A stretch of 64,000 nt of DNA from Posidonia oceanica. Taxonomy: Eukaryota > Streptophyta > Magnoliopsida > Alismatales > Posidoniaceae. The position numbers and the translations under genes are program-made. Below the pieces are notes generated by a model. The model saw only the letters and a program-made list of their open reading frames with translations, was not told the DNA's origin and did no database searches. The stretch is from contig JAZBRS010000026.1 of NCBI GenBank assembly GCA_037176725.1, forward strand, positions 150,671,501-150,735,500, written 5' to 3'. Of this stretch, positions 45,820-58,231 are shown piece after piece; within the stretch, counting starts at the first letter, position 1, and each line of letters begins with the position of its first letter.

Positions 45820-46913
45820 TACTAGACTCTGGCTTTTTGTCTTCCGCCTTTCGCTCATCTTGTGGTCTCTTCTTTCTTGCATCATTGCTCTAGCACTTTG
45901 TTACTTTACTTAGGCTTAATTGCAATGTCGTGATTGAATGTTCGTTCTCTTTCCACACCTACATATCATATCACCGCACACACATGCCTTAACATATACA
46001 TGCCTTTCTTTGATTTGATGATTGTTTTCATTTCACGAATCATGCACACAACACAATCACATGCCATGCTCATGCCTTTTGATGTGATGTATGACTTAGC
46101 ATTGCCATGTTTGAATGTTTGTTTCCCCTTTCTTGCATTAATCCTAAGGTAAAGTAGAGATGTGATTGCCTCCTTCCTTGGTTTAACTTAAAAAATGCAA
46201 GTAAAAGTGACGCTTAAGCTTACTAGAGCTTCTACACCAACTTTTACCCCCTTGCGGTTAATAAAATGTGTGTAAGCTAAAAAACTTAATGCATACTCGC
46301 ATGTTTGAGCATATAGGGCATGCATGCTTCTCCTCCCTGAGTCCGCCTATTAGTCTGAGAAGGATAGATCCCGTCCGCCTGTTCCGTCGCTTTAGCGATA
46401 GCGCAGGTGGATTGGCCTTGTCCCCCTTGTCTGGGGTCGTGTCGGTGTTACTAGGGGGTACAAGCCTTGCTTTGGTAGGTTGACGACTCCCAAATGCACC
46501 ACCCATCATCGTCTGGCTTTGGCCAGGATTTAGATGGGAGCCTTACCTTTCTGACCGAGTCGGAGACCTATACACCCTATGTGGATCCGGAGTAGATAAC
46601 CTACTAGGACACACTAGATTGGTGAGAGAGATCATATTAGAGAGCATTCATATGCATATCATCCATACCACAACTAACAGCATTTGCATTTATTTGTCGG
46701 GTCCTAACCTGTTTTGTTTGTTTTGTCCTTCAGGATTGTGAGCGAGTTCCCTTGCTGGAGCTCGATTTTGTTTCTTTGCTCACACCCCTGTTGTGACACC
46801 TTTTTCTCGACTCTCCTTTCTCAAGTTATCCGTCGAGTTCGACAATAGCTTGTCCTCGGCGTCGTTCTTCTGTTCCCTGTCACAGTCCAGTTCTTACTCG
46901 CTCTTGGACCGCC
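45820..46913 (+). other. Leader of Tat element C
   Basis: About 1.1 kb between the primer site and the gag start codon. No coding frame is recognised. The last part (GTGAGCGAGTTCCCTTGCTG and TGGAGCTCGA, about 46738-46770) is conserved in element A ahead of its gag. Confidence 0.65.
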
Positions 46914-49085
46914 ATGGCCCAGCAGGTCAGTGAGCCCATGTTCTCTGTCGCCTTGGAGGGGTCCCAGGTTCCGACCTCCCCTTCTGTGGCTTTGACCTCC
47001 ACTGTTGCCCCTCTCACCTTTCACTTTCAGGTGCTGGGGAACCCTGAAATTTTCGGACATCATCTGGCTACCGTAACCCCAGGGACTGTCACCGAATCTG
47101 TCACGGTGACTACCTCCCGAGCCCCGGAAATGCTGTATAATGTCCCGGGTCTTGCGCTCGACTCCCCCACTACGACAGCACCTCTTGGTGTAGGAGTCCG
47201 CCCTGTTGGACAGTCTGTGTCCCCTCCTGCTGCACGCATTCCTCCGCAGGCATTGCAATTCAGTATTCCCACTGACGGGACTCCTGAAGCGCAGTACCAG
47301 CACCTGTTAGGGCTTGTCCAGCATCTGCAGGGCATGGCTCTATCTTTTCGTCCTCTCGTGGCTCCTGAGGTCCCCTTGGTCCTTCCCTTCCAGTTTCAGG
47401 CATTTTTGACTGCACCTTCGCCTCAGCTATCGCCGCAGCTACTCACTGCTCCGACGATGGGGGTGACATTGCAGCCTCCTGTGCACCCACTTCTCACTGC
47501 ACAGCATTTCATTCCTCCCTCTAGTGGTCACCCTCCCGGGATGACAGGAACACAGCACCCACTTGGCCTGCAGTCTGGTACCGTGCCGTTGCAACAGCTG
47601 TTGCTTCCGCATGCTACACCACCCATAGCACAGCATTCTGCTTTTCTTCCCCCTTGCATCAGCAGACTTAGGTTCCTGCATACACCCTACAGCACCAAAC
47701 ACCCTTGCACGGGTATGTCGGCCATCACGTCGCCTCACCAGCTGACGAGATGGTGGATCTAGAGGAGCACTTAGGTGCGACCCAGACAGCATACGCCAAC
47801 CCTGCCCCGGCTGCCTCATCTTTGCCAGCAGCAACCCCAGACGCCCTCCTTAACAGGATGGGCAATCTGGAGAGAGCACTCCGTCGAGTGCAGGGCGGGG
47901 AGCGCCATCCTTCGAGTACTGGGACCTCTATTACTTCCCAGAGGCTGTACTCCCAGTGAATTTCCACGTCCCGAACTTTGACAAATACAATGGGAAGGGC
48001 TGCCCTATCTCCCATCTGCGGGCTTATTACGGGGACCTCACATGGCTTCAGGGCGATGAGAGGTTTCTTATCTACTTGTTCCAAAAGAGTCTTACTGGCC
48101 CGGCTCTCAAGTGGTTCACTTCACTTGATATGGCCTCCATTAAGACCTGGAGCGCCCTCACCCAGGCATTCGTGGAATAGTACTCTTTTAATCTTGACCA
48201 GATCCCAAAGCGAGAGGACCTGGTCTCCACTGTTCAGAGACCCCATGAGCCGTTCGGAAAGTACGTCGGTCGATGGCGCGCGCTGGCCTTGCAGGTTCGA
48301 GATAGGCTCTCTGACGAGGAGTCTATTGAGATCCTCATCCGAGGCTCGTTGCCATCCATTGGGGGTATGCTCAGTTTCCAATCTGTCACCACATTTGCAT
48401 CATTGATTCGGTCAGGCTCCCACATAGAGAATGCAATTCGCAGCGGTCGCTACCCCACAATCTCCGCACTAGTCGGGCCGGACATCGTCCCCAGCCGCAA
48501 CAACAACAACTACTACAACAGCAACAACAACAACAATAGCAATAGCAACAACGGCAACAACCACGCCAGAAGGAGGGACCAGCCCAAGCCCACCGTTGCC
48601 TTCATTGATTCTCCTACGGCGCAGTTCAACCTGGTGGGTCACCCTATGCCGAATCAAGTAGTTTATACATCGGCACCGTTACACACTCCACAGATCGCAC
48701 ACACCGCCCAACCGGTCAATCCAGCCGCACCGGCTCGGCAAGGACAACGCCCTCTGCAAAGACGGTTTCGTGGGAACACGTGCCAATTCACGAAGCTCGT
48801 GGAACCACTGAGCACCGTCCTGCCTAAGGTTGCGTCACTCCTTAGGTTCCCCGAGGTTCGCCCACTGCCAAACCCACTCCCACCGTGGTACAAGGCAGGC
48901 CTCTATTGCAATTACCATCGAGCTGAGGGCCACTCGACGGATAACTACTTCACTTTGTGGGGTGCCATCTAGGATTTGATTGACCAAAGGGTCATCTCCA
49001 TAAACACTCAGGAGGCGACACCCACTTTTGCACCTCCACTTGCATCCACCCCTGCATCATCTCTAGCTCATCCCAGCATCTTACA
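46914..49085 (+). pseudogene. Tat gag
   Basis: The start codon at 46914 lies in a good context (CCGCCATGGCC). The N-terminal Pro/Gln/Ser-rich part runs to about 47700. It is followed by HHVASPADEMVDLEEHLGAT, a coiled region with LLNRMGNLERALRRVQ, then the retrotransposon gag domain (NFDKYNGKGCPISHLR, GPALKWFTSLDM, KYVGRWRALALQVRDRLSDE; 47970-48400). An Asn-rich tract (48495-48560) links it to a C-terminal Cys/His segment YCNYHRAEGHSTDNYF (about 48905). Frame changes occur near 47700 and 47915. Stops at 48178 (AFVE*YSF), 48970 (GAI*DLI) and 49093 (LH*PLSE) are all TAG, and element A has Gln at each. Gag forms the virus-like particle. Confidence 0.83.
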
Positions 49086-50804
49086 TTAGCCCCTGTCGGA
49101 GCACTCTGGCTCGGGAGGCGTTGGGACCTCAGGAGTCCACACTCTCTTCCCTTCTGGGCCCACCACTTCCGTAGTGGACCCCTCTTCTTTAATCCATCAT
49201 GCTTCGGATCCTTTTCTGTTAGCTCTGTACAATTCTGTTCTCGTCGGCTCTGAATCGGCAATCCATATGATACAGTTGAATGCCGAGCCGGGGCCTTTCG
49301 CCGCTTGGCCCACCATGCAACAACCGGCTGAACCACCTATTTGCCTACTGGCCTTGCCACAACCAGAGCCTCCTCAACCCTCCTCCCAATTTACTCCACC
49401 AGCAAGACCCGCCTATCCATTGCCAACCCCCTGGAGCTTGCAGTCCGCATACCCGTGGTCATTACTCTGACCCGAGACACCCATAGAGTCCCGTATGACT
49501 ACGCCACGGAAATGTGTGCAGAGGTCACGCATTCGGGAAGGGTGTTTAGGCCTCCAGCTCCGGTAGCCAAGCCTACCGCCCCAGAAGCCGCACCCACTCC
49601 ATCAGCAAAGCAAACCACCAAACCGCCCCAGGCAGAGGACCCCATTCAACCCTCTGCCTCCACCCAGAAAGGCCAGCCCAGTGCTGACATTACTGCCTAG
49701 CTTAAGATGGTGAAGGCCGACATTTCCATTTGGAACCTAATCCACTCTTCTATGGAGCACCGAGAGGCCTTCCTCCGTGTGTTCTAGGCAGCCCATGTAT
49801 CCCAGACCATCAAGCTAGCAACCCTCGAAAGCATGGTGGGCATGATTGCGGAACCCCACATCATCTTATTCTCTAGTGACGAGTTGCCCCCGGCAGGGGC
49901 ATGCCACAACAAGCCCCTCTTCGTCACGGTGCAGTACAGTGATCTCCGCATCCCTCTGACCCTGGTTGATAACGGTGCAGGCCTTAATGTCTGCCCCATG
50001 CGCACTGCAAGCAAACTCGGATTCAAAGCCGAGGACATCACACCAGTCACCAAAGGGATGACGTTGTTTGACAATATGCACCACGATGCTCTGGGAGCTT
50101 TGGTTATCCCCCTTGCCATCGGCCCAGTGGTATTCGATGTGGACTTCTTCGTCGTCGATTTGGAGCTGTGTTTCAATCTCCTGTTGGGACACCCATGGCT
50201 ACACCAACATTAGGTGATCCCCTCAACTCTCCACCGAATGATAAAGTTCCGCCATGGCGACGAAATTATTGCTGTCATGGTCGAAACCTTTGACGGAGAG
50301 GGAGGCGAGGTGGCCTCCTCAGTTTCCCCACAGACTGTCTCCTTTGATTCTAAACCCACCGATGTTATGTATCACGTTAATCAGTTTGAACCAGTTGACT
50401 TCCTTTCCGATCTTGAGTGTGTCAATCTTCCGACCACTCAAGGAAACCCTTCTCAGATGGTCGAGAATCTTTGTCACAGGTGGGGCTACAAGCATGGGAC
50501 GCTGCTCGGGCTGCACGGCCAGGGGATCGCCGAGCCAATCACGGCAGAAGAAAGGAGAGATCACGAAGGTCTCGGTTACGACTGGCAATCACATAAGGAT
50601 GCATACCGACGCGGGAAGGATCGGAGGATGATCATCCCTTTGGGTTTATCTAACTTTGTTAGTGCAGGTATCCTCGATCCCAACCTCAATGAAGCCACAG
50701 CACAAGCAGCACTGCACTCAGGTTCCCCACTGCCATTAGAGGAGTGGGTCAGTGTCGAAGAATGGTACTCAGATGAAGAGCAGTCAGAGACAGATACCAT
50801 GTAG
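49086..50804 (+). pseudogene. Tat gag tail and aspartic protease
   Basis: The segment begins with a Pro-rich tail and the ITLTRDTHRVPYDYATEM block. Protease follows: NKPLFVTVQYSDLRIPLTL, the active-site turn VDNGAGLNVCPM (about 49965-50000), FDVDFFVVDLELCFNLLLGH and STLHRMIKFRHGDE. The catalytic Asp is present; the D-N-G form differs from the usual D-S/T-G but is common in Tat proteases as I recall. TAG stops at 49698, 49786 and 50212 each replace a Gln present in element A. The C-terminal part (ENLCHRWGYKHGTLLGLHGQ, DRRMIIPLGLSNFV) is shared with element A. The function would be processing of the polyprotein. Confidence 0.83.
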
Positions 50805-52197
50805 ACCAGCAAGGATGCCCAGCCAGATCCCCCAGCATCCCGGTTAGTTCGCTTCTCCCTGCCTCCTACAGTTATAACAGTTCCGGCAGATGTAGCATCA
50901 GGGTTGACGGCCTCTCGTCCTTGCACAGTGTCACCAGTTTGCCGTCAGTTGCAGCAGTAGCTCCATAGTCAGGAGCACATCTCCAGAAACCACCATCCAA
51001 CCCACCCACAACAGCAATCGCCTCAGCACCACAGCCCTTTCCCCTGGAGAAGAGCTTTGCCAGTTCAGTAGATCTTCCCGCTTTGCCAGTGGCATCGTCA
51101 ATGACGCAAGTGGCTCCTACGACCACACAGCCACCTATTTCAAAGAATCAAGTCTTGTGGTGGGACCACATGGTGTCCGCGGTTACACCCACAGTGTCAC
51201 CACCTACCAGAGGAGTCCCATCTCCCGGCGTGGCCGTCCAGCTATTGGCCTTCCCAAGCAACAGGCCAGATTATCCTCCAGACTTGCCAACGCAGATGGC
51301 ACGCTCGTCGTGGCAGGCGCCTCAGCCTCTAATCCAGTTAGCAGGCAGAGCAGCCGCCCCAAGAGGAGGAAGTCTCGAGCGGCAGGCGTGTGAGCCATGC
51401 AATGCCTACTTTGTCGACCTTGCTCTCGACGAAGAAGAGGGAGTTGTCATGGAAGCGCAAGAAGAGGACACGCTCGAAGACCTAGAGTTACTATTCCAGA
51501 AACAGTTGGCGGTATTTGCAGAAGATGCCGTTGAATTGAATGCCGCAAGGAAAGGGAAGGCGGTGGTTACGGATCATAAACCCGCACATCCCCCTCGGCA
51601 ACAAGACCACCCATCCATTATGGTCCTGGAAAAAACAGCAATTCCATCACCCACTAGACCATTTGAGTTAATCACCTTGCAGCCAGGAAGCGGGTCTAGA
51701 TGGTTTATACAGCGCCTGCCTCGCTTAGGCAGTGCGGCAGGCAGAAGTAGTCCAACCAACTTGCCAAGGGACAACTACCAGATCAGGACGCTCCCCGCCA
51801 GTACGTCAGAAAATGTAGAGGAGAATGCAGTGACGGTAATAGCAGCAGCAGCAGGGACAGTAGAGGTAGAAAGACCTAGACAACTAGCAAAGCCGGAAGC
51901 CACCAGAGCAGAGCCTATGCAGCGGGCATACAGAAACACATGGGTTAGCGTGACTATCCTGAAGCGCCATCAGGGCCAGGATGCTGAACAGATTTGCTCC
52001 TTCGATGTCACAAATCCAACCTTTGAGAAGGAGATCCTCTCGGAACTTATAGCTTATGAGGAGGAGGATACAGGCATAGAAGAGAATGACGAAGCTTTGC
52101 CTGGGTTCCAACCTTTCGGCGACGATCCAGAAGGACCAAACCTACACGTCGAAGAGGAAACAGAGATCATCAACATCGGCATGGCCGAGGACAATAA
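50805..52197 (+). pseudogene. Tat pol linker
   Basis: The main open stretch (51083 to beyond 52190) encodes acidic, low-complexity sequence including DLALDEEEGVVMEAQEEDTL, EDLELLFQKQLAVFAED, RNTWVSVTILKRHQGQ and SFDVTNPTFEKEILSELIAY. Element A has the same blocks in the same order. It is 40% or more of the Gag-Pro-linker length and has no known domain. A TAG interrupts at 50959. Ogre elements may splice an intron near this junction; I see no convincing splice pair here. Confidence 0.65.
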
Positions 52198-53640
52198 GCA
52201 GGTCCGTGTTAGCGCCAAATTGTCCCCCAAGCTCGGGAAGAGTTCATTGTGTTCCTCACGGAATATGCAGACATCTTCGCTTGGAGCTATGATGATATGG
52301 TCGGCTTAGATGTCGAGATAGTGGTACACACACTACCACTAGACCCAGATGTGAAGCCAGTTAAACAGAAGCTTAGGAGATGGTGATCACAGTGGTTGTT
52401 GATGATCAAGGAGGAAATTATGAAGCAGCACAATGTTACTTTCTCAAGGTCGTTCTGTACCCAGAATGGCTCGCAAACGTTGTACCCATGCCTAAAAAGG
52501 ACGGAAAGGTCCGCATGTGCATTGACTACAGAGATCTGAACAAAGCTAGTCCCAAGGACGACTTTCCTCTGTTGCACATAGACGTTCTGGTAGACAATAC
52601 AGCAGGCCACAAGATGCTATCTTTCATGGATGGCTTTTCAGGCTATAATCAGATTAAAATGGCAGAAGAAGACATGGAAAAGACATCTTTCATCACTCCC
52701 TGGGGAGTCTTCTGCTACAGAGTAATGCCGTTTGGACTAAAAAATGCCAGGGCAACTTATCAAAGGGCAATGACGACCCTGTTCCACGACCTCATGCACC
52801 AAGAAGTGGAGGTCTATGTGGATGACATGATTGCCAAGTCCCGAGAACCCGAAGACCATCTTACTTGCCTGAAGAAGCTTTTCGACCGCCTTAGGCACTA
52901 TAAGCTCAGGCTCAATCCCAACAAATGCGTCTTCGGCATATCATCTGGAAAACTCCTAGGCTATATTGTTAGCCAGAGGGGAATTGAGGTGGATCCCGGC
53001 AAAGCCCAAGCCATCATAGAAATGCCATCCCTTGCCACTAAAAAGGAGGTCCGAGGCCTACTGGGGCGACTGCAGTATATCTGTCGATTCATTGCACAGC
53101 TTATGCCCATCTCTGAGCCGATCTTCAAGCTCTTGAGGAAAAATGCACGAATCAAGTGGAGCGACGAATGCCAAGCCGCGTTTGAAAAGATCAAGTAGCT
53201 CCTAACTAAGCCCCCTGTCTTGGTTCCTCCCACACCAGGAAGACCATTGCTACTGTACCTCTCAACGATGCAGCACTCTATAGGCGCAGTCCTGGGCCAG
53301 CATGATGAATCAGGTCGCAAAGAGCACGCCATTTACTACCAGAGCAAGAAGTTCAATGACTGTAAAGCCAGGTATACAATGATTGAGAAAACTTACCTTT
53401 CCCTAGTCTGGGCTGCGCAAAAGCTGAGGCACTATATGATGGCCTACCCCGTTCTACTTCTGTGCCGACATGATCCAATGAAATATCTATTTCAGAAACC
53501 CGCACTAGTAGGCCGATGCATCAAGTGGCAAGTGCTCCTATCTCAGTACAACATCACCTTCGTCACCCAGAAGTCGATGAAGGGACAGGCTGTAGCAGAT
53601 CACCTGGCCGATTTACCATTGCTTGAATATCAACCCCTGC
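52198..53640 (+). pseudogene. Tat reverse transcriptase and RNase H
   Basis: RT runs from EYADIFAWSYDDMVGLDVE through PEWLANVVPMPKKDGKVRMC, DYRDLNKASPKDDFPLLHID, FITPWGVFCYRVMPFGLKNA and the catalytic VEVYVDDMIAKS (about 52810-52845, Y-V-D-D) to NPNKCVFGISSGKLLGYIVS. The gypsy-type RNase H follows (about 53220-53600: LLLYLSTMQHSIGAVLGQ, HAIYYQSKKFNDCKARYTMI). It copies element RNA into DNA and degrades the template. Breaks are a TGA at 52386 in the KLRRM-type motif, a TAG at 53196 after AFEKIK, and a frameshift near 52230. Apart from these the domain is well kept. Confidence 0.88.
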
Positions 53641-54110
53641 AGACGCAATTCCCCGATGAGGATATCTTGTTTGCTTTGGAAGATTCCGAACAGAAGGATC
53701 TCAGGGACGAGTTTCGATGGCACATGTATTTTGACGACGCCGTCAATAAAAGAGGCAGAGGCATCAGAGCAGTCCTAGCAACACCATAGGGAGAACTAAT
53801 CCCGTTTGCCAGGAAAATGACCTTCAGTTGCACCAACAACGAGGTGGAATACGAAGCCTGTATCCTGGGATTGCGAGTCGCACTCGAGCATGGTGTGTGG
53901 AAGCTGCATGTGCACGGCGATGCAATGCTAGTCGTCTCCCAAGTCAATGGCGACTGGAGGACCAAGGACCCCAAGCTGGTGCCATACCATGAATACCTGC
54001 TGGAACTCATCTAGCATTTCGAAGAGACTCACTTCACCTTCATGAATAGAGCCAAGAACGCCTATGCAGACGCTTTGGCAACCTTAGCATCTTGGCTCTC
54101 CATACTCGAA
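53641..54110 (+). pseudogene. Second, archaeal-type RNase H (aRH) of Tat pol
   Basis: HMYFDDAVNKRGRGIRAVLA, then FARKMTFSCTNNEVEYEACI-LGL and LHVHGDAMLVVSQVNGDW, up to FMNRAKNAYADALATLASW. This D...E..(A)D pattern of an archaeal/plant type RNase H, in addition to the normal one, is the defining feature of Tat-lineage pol. TAG stops occur at 53787 (ATP*GEL) and 54012 (ELI*HF). Catalytic Asp (YFDD), Glu (VEYEA) and Asp (GDAM) are visible; the Gly after the first Asp is changed to Asp. The domain may help process the polypurine tract or replace the degenerate first RNase H. Confidence 0.8.
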
Positions 54111-55442
54111 GACAATGCAGTGGACGTATTAGTCACCCACGTCGAGCAGCCCACACACTGCATGAGTATTGAGGAAGCAGTTATTACAGAAGAATCACCA
54201 TGGTACCATGACATCAAGGTCTTCCTGGAGTCTGGCAACCTCCCAACTGGCACACCAGCAGTAGACAGAAACACTATGGCATGCCTAGTGTCCAAATATG
54301 TCTTGGAAGCAGGACATCTCTATAGGAGGTCCTACAATCAGATGCTCTTACGCTGCGCAAACAAAAGAGAGGCTGACACACAGATGCTTCAGGTCCACGC
54401 AGGGACATGCAGCCTACACATGAACAGCGTGTTACTAACTAAGAAAATTATGCTGCAAGGCTACTTCTGGTCCACTATGGAGGCGGATTATTGCCGATTC
54501 GTGTGTAGATGCCACAACTGTCAGATACATGGGAATGTCATCCATGCGCCACCGCAGCAGCTTCACAGCATGGCATCACCTTGGCCCTTCTCCACTTGGG
54601 GAATTGATGTCATCGGCACAATCCATCCTGCAGCCTCCAACGGTCATCGCTTCATCCTTGTGGTGATTGACTACTTTACCAAATGGGTAGAGGTGGCCTC
54701 GTACAAGACAGTAACAGCCGTAGTAACAGAGAAGTTCATCAGGAACAATATCATTGCCCGTTATGGGGTCCTGTACGTGCTCATCTCTGACAATGGCACG
54801 AACTTCACAGCCAAGAGAATGGAGGAATGCCTGCATAGTTTCAAGATCAAACACCACTAGTCCTCCCCTTATCAGCCACAGATGAATGGCGTAGTTGAGT
54901 CAGCCAACAAGAACTTGATAAAAATCCTCAAGAAGATGATAGAAACTCACAAGGATTGGCACGACAAGCTCCCATATGCACTATGGGCCTACAAAACGTT
55001 AGTCCAGACCTTGACAGGAGCAACTCCATATTCACTGGTCTATGGCATGGAGGCAGTTTTACCTGTTGAAGTTGAGATCCTGTCCTTACGGATCCTAAAG
55101 GAGGTAGAACTGGAAGAAGCAGAATGGGTCGAAGACTATTGCACCTAGTTGAACCTGATCAACGAGCGTAGACTGCAGGCGATGCACCACGCTCAATGCT
55201 ATCAGAGGAGGATGGCCAGATCCTATCGAAAGAAAGTCAGACCTAGAAGCTTCAAGCCGGGTGACTTGGTCCTGCGAGCTATTCACCTCCTTGATGGCCG
55301 AGGCAAATTCCAGCCCAACTGGTGTGGTCCTTACGTCATCAAACAGATATTCTTTGGGGGCGCAGCAATCCTCGAGAGCATGGATCAGGTCGAGCAGTCC
55401 GAGCTAGTCAATGCCTGCTACCTCAAGAAATACTACCAGTGA
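54111..55442 (+). pseudogene. Tat integrase
   Basis: The zinc-binding HHCC region spans about 54390-54530 (VHAGTCSLHMN ... CRCHNCQIHG). The core shows Asp in WGIDVIGTIHPAA (about 54600), Asp in LISDNGTNFTAK (about 54785) and Glu in MNGVVESANKNLIKILKK (about 54895). The C-terminal part has LVYGMEAVLPVEVEI and RSFKPGDLVLRAIHLLDGRG, with no chromodomain, ending at a TGA at 55440-55442. TAG stops at 54858 (KHH*SSPY) and 55146 (CT*LNLI) replace residues that are usually Asn/Gln and Gln in the family. The integrase inserts element DNA. Confidence 0.87.
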
Positions 55443-56946
55443 TCTGGAACTGTATCCTTGCCTTGCAAAGTTCCCTTTCCCCTGCATTTCATGCATTCAT
55501 GACCACCCCGCTATCATGCACTCGCATCTGCACTCTTTTATTTGCTTTACATGCTATCCTACTGGTCATAAACAGCATTTGTGCGTAGCATACAATACCC
55601 TCATCATGCATTACAATCATGGTCCAATGAGGAAAATCGGAAGAGCTTGCCTGCTCGAGAAGCGGTCCAACCTTGCTTCATCTGGTCCTACCTAGATGTC
55701 TTAGCCAGTAAGGGAGCCACCTCCAATATGAGAATGGACGAAATGTTCAAATCTCCTAGGACCTACACCTCGAGAGGGAGACAAAATGCTAGGGCGAGAG
55801 TGAGAGTGTGAGCCCATACAAAATTTATATATCTGCCTACAAGGGCACAAAAGAAACGAGAAGATAGAAGGCGAAGATAGAAGCTAGCCCTAGAGTTAGA
55901 GGCGAGCAGAGTAGCCCCATTCCCTCAACCAACGTTGGAGAGGAGTCGAAGCCCATGCCTGGGAAGCAGACATTTCCCCAGGGACTAGCCACCCCTTTAG
56001 CAGTGATAACTCTTAAACACCAGACTAGGCATCCATTACCTCCAGGTCAGGGATAGAGTGAGCCTGCTCGTCTATGTGGGAGCAAAACAAAAAGAATTAA
56101 AAGAGAAGGTGTAGGTCCTAGAGAGAGCTTGGCACGAAGCCCATTCTCATCTCACCGCCAACGAAACACACCATTACCCTTCCCTGAGTGCCACCAACAG
56201 CTAAGAGTCCAGGTAGAGTCGGATGAGGTTTGAGACCGCTCCCTTCTCCATAGCAGGCATTGAAAGCATTCCATATGTTGAGGACGACAAAACATTTGCA
56301 TCAATCATGCATTCATTTAGCATCTCTTTACCGAACACTGCAAGGTTCCCGCTCGGTTCCGAGCCAAGGCACGCCATTGCCCGCTACAGAGATCACTAAG
56401 CCAGTATGGCTAAAGACATGACATTCCTAAGCCGGACATGCATTGCTGACCCAACATCAGTCAGAGGCCACCAACAGCAAGCCAGTGTCGAAGAATACAC
56501 CGAGTTCGGGCCAGACTTTGCTAGTGGATCACCATTCAGAGGCAGAATCCTGACAGGAGGCAGAGCAGACTTGCCCACGGCTCGAGGGTCACAGACACTA
56601 AGTCAGGGGGCTACGCTCGACCCCCTTTACACCACTCAGAGGGGAGGAAAACATTGAAAGTTGCCTATTAAACCATCCCCGCACGTAGATCTCGCGCTCA
56701 GCTCCCGCATGAGGCGTCCGCGTTCCGTTATTGCGTGTTTAACAGAGTTTTGGCTGCAGAACAGCTGCTAGGGGATTGGGTTGCATTTTGCCTACAAGAA
56801 CAAGAAGGCCCCAAGCGCCACAAATAGAAGCCAATATGGAAGCATACACAACATCATAATAGCTTGATATTCATTGAAATCCGGTTACAAGCATCGGATT
56901 TGACCCATACGAGTGGCAGGGTTGATCAACATGCTACACTTTGCTT
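55443..56946. other. Spacer between pol and the antisense genes of element C
   Basis: 1.5 kb without a recognisable domain on either strand. It contains GGGGCTACGCTCGACCCCCT-like sequence near 56610 and short frames on both strands. It would hold the 3' end of the antisense DUF7745-like transcript. Confidence 0.45.
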
Positions 56947-58231
56947 TCATCCATCCAAGTTAGGCCACGCCCTCTTGGAGCTCCCGGCATCACTAAATAG
57001 AGGACCACTAGGTGAGACCTCGCTGATGGGCCATGTTGCTTGCACCTCAGCGATATAACCAGCAGTACAGTCCGAGCTAGGCACCACAACTATATTAGTG
57101 GATCTGATTCCACCTCTCATAAGGCGGGCTAGCTCCTCCGTCATCACCGAAGAGTTGAGCGGATAAAGCCGGAATCTCTCAGGCATGTGGCCCTCAGTGA
57201 ATGCATCCTAGCGAAGGTTGAACTATCGTAGCACCCAGATGGGATGAAACTCAACACCCCCAGTAAACCCCGGCAGGACGACCAACCGTGTGTTGTTTCC
57301 ATTAAAGAACACAGTAAATGGATCCACTGCAGTGGGGAGAATTCGCCAGACCACGGTGTCCCTAGTCAGCCCCTCTAACTTCTCATACTCCTCCCAGACA
57401 CTCCCTATGGCCCGGGCATGCCTAGAGCGGCAGTAGCTTTCAAAAACAGGATGCTGAGGGCAGATAGCCATTGCCCCCATGTGACAGGCCAGCCAGACCT
57501 GAAAGAAAGAGCATAACAGAGTCAGCAAAGCAGAAACAGATCGGGTCATCGGGGTAGTTACAATGGGCAGTTTACCTGAACCATAGTCGCACACCCGTGG
57601 AAATGGCGGCAGCATGTGAGACCTTGTCCAGCTTGCAGAAGGTCTCTGCCAAAATCACTGGTGCTAGATCAATCTGCTGGGTTACTACAGCCAAGGCTAC
57701 CTCGGCCACCTCAGCGGCGATAGCCAGCTGGCCATGGCCAAAGATCAGCTCATCGAGGAAGCGGGTGACGAACCCCCTAAGCCACAACTCATCGCCCAGG
57801 GTGGCACGCCTCGGGATCGTCTGCTCAAAATATTCCAGGCGAATCCTAGGCGTCGGCCAGTCAGTACGGATCAATCTCTCTACACACTCCCTAGGAGTGA
57901 GACCCGTCAGCTGACGCAGGACGGACGCATAGCCCTTGCATCTCATGAACACAGCAGGCCCTGACAGTGGCGACAAGCTGCAGATCCGGCGCACATCCTC
58001 CAGGGTTGGCATCATTTCCACTAAGCCAAAGCAGAAAGCGTGGAGCGAGGGCTTCCAGAACCTCACCACAGCGTAGAGGAGGTGGCGGCTGACTTCCACC
58101 TCAGCTACATTCAGCGTCCAGGAGGAAATGCCCTACAGCCGCAGCTTCTCACGATCATCGGTGGTGAGACTTCTGATCCATGCTCGTAGTACCTCCGAGC
58201 AATGAACCGGGGTGACCAAAGTGGGAAACGC
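56947..58231 (-). pseudogene. DUF7745-like gene in antisense orientation within Tat element C
   Basis: Two exons are read on the minus strand. Exon 1 (58231-57576) follows a plausible acceptor TTTTGTGTAG and encodes FPTLVTPVHCSEVLRAWIRS, VVRFWKPSLHAFCFGLVEMM-PTLEDVRR, FVTRFLDELIFGHGQLAIAA and LAVVTQQIDLAPVILAETFC. The intron is 57575-57499 (77 bp, GTAAAC...CTTTCAG). Exon 2 (57498-56947) encodes VWLACHMGAMAICPQHPVF, DPFTVFFNGNNTRLVVLPGF and PISEVSPSGPL, ending at TGA/TAG near 56947. Defects are a 1-nt loss near 57608 just before HFHGC, and TAG stops in LRL*GIS, VLR*FN and LR*DAF. The last two lie next to Gln-containing positions of the B copy. The F.W.P....F.FG..E..PTLE pattern recalls DUF7745 / plant-mobile-domain relatives; the function is unknown. 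Upstream exons are probable between 58231 and 58440 but not certain. Confidence 0.65.
57499..57575 (-). other. 77-bp intron of the antisense DUF7745-like gene
   Basis: The minus strand reads ATGGTTCAG/GTAAACTGCC ... GCTCTTTCTTTCAG/GTCTGGCTGG. The B copy reads straight through at the same codon boundary (CTAGTGCAG/ATCTGGCTGG, near 24983), which proves both splice points. Confidence 0.82.
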
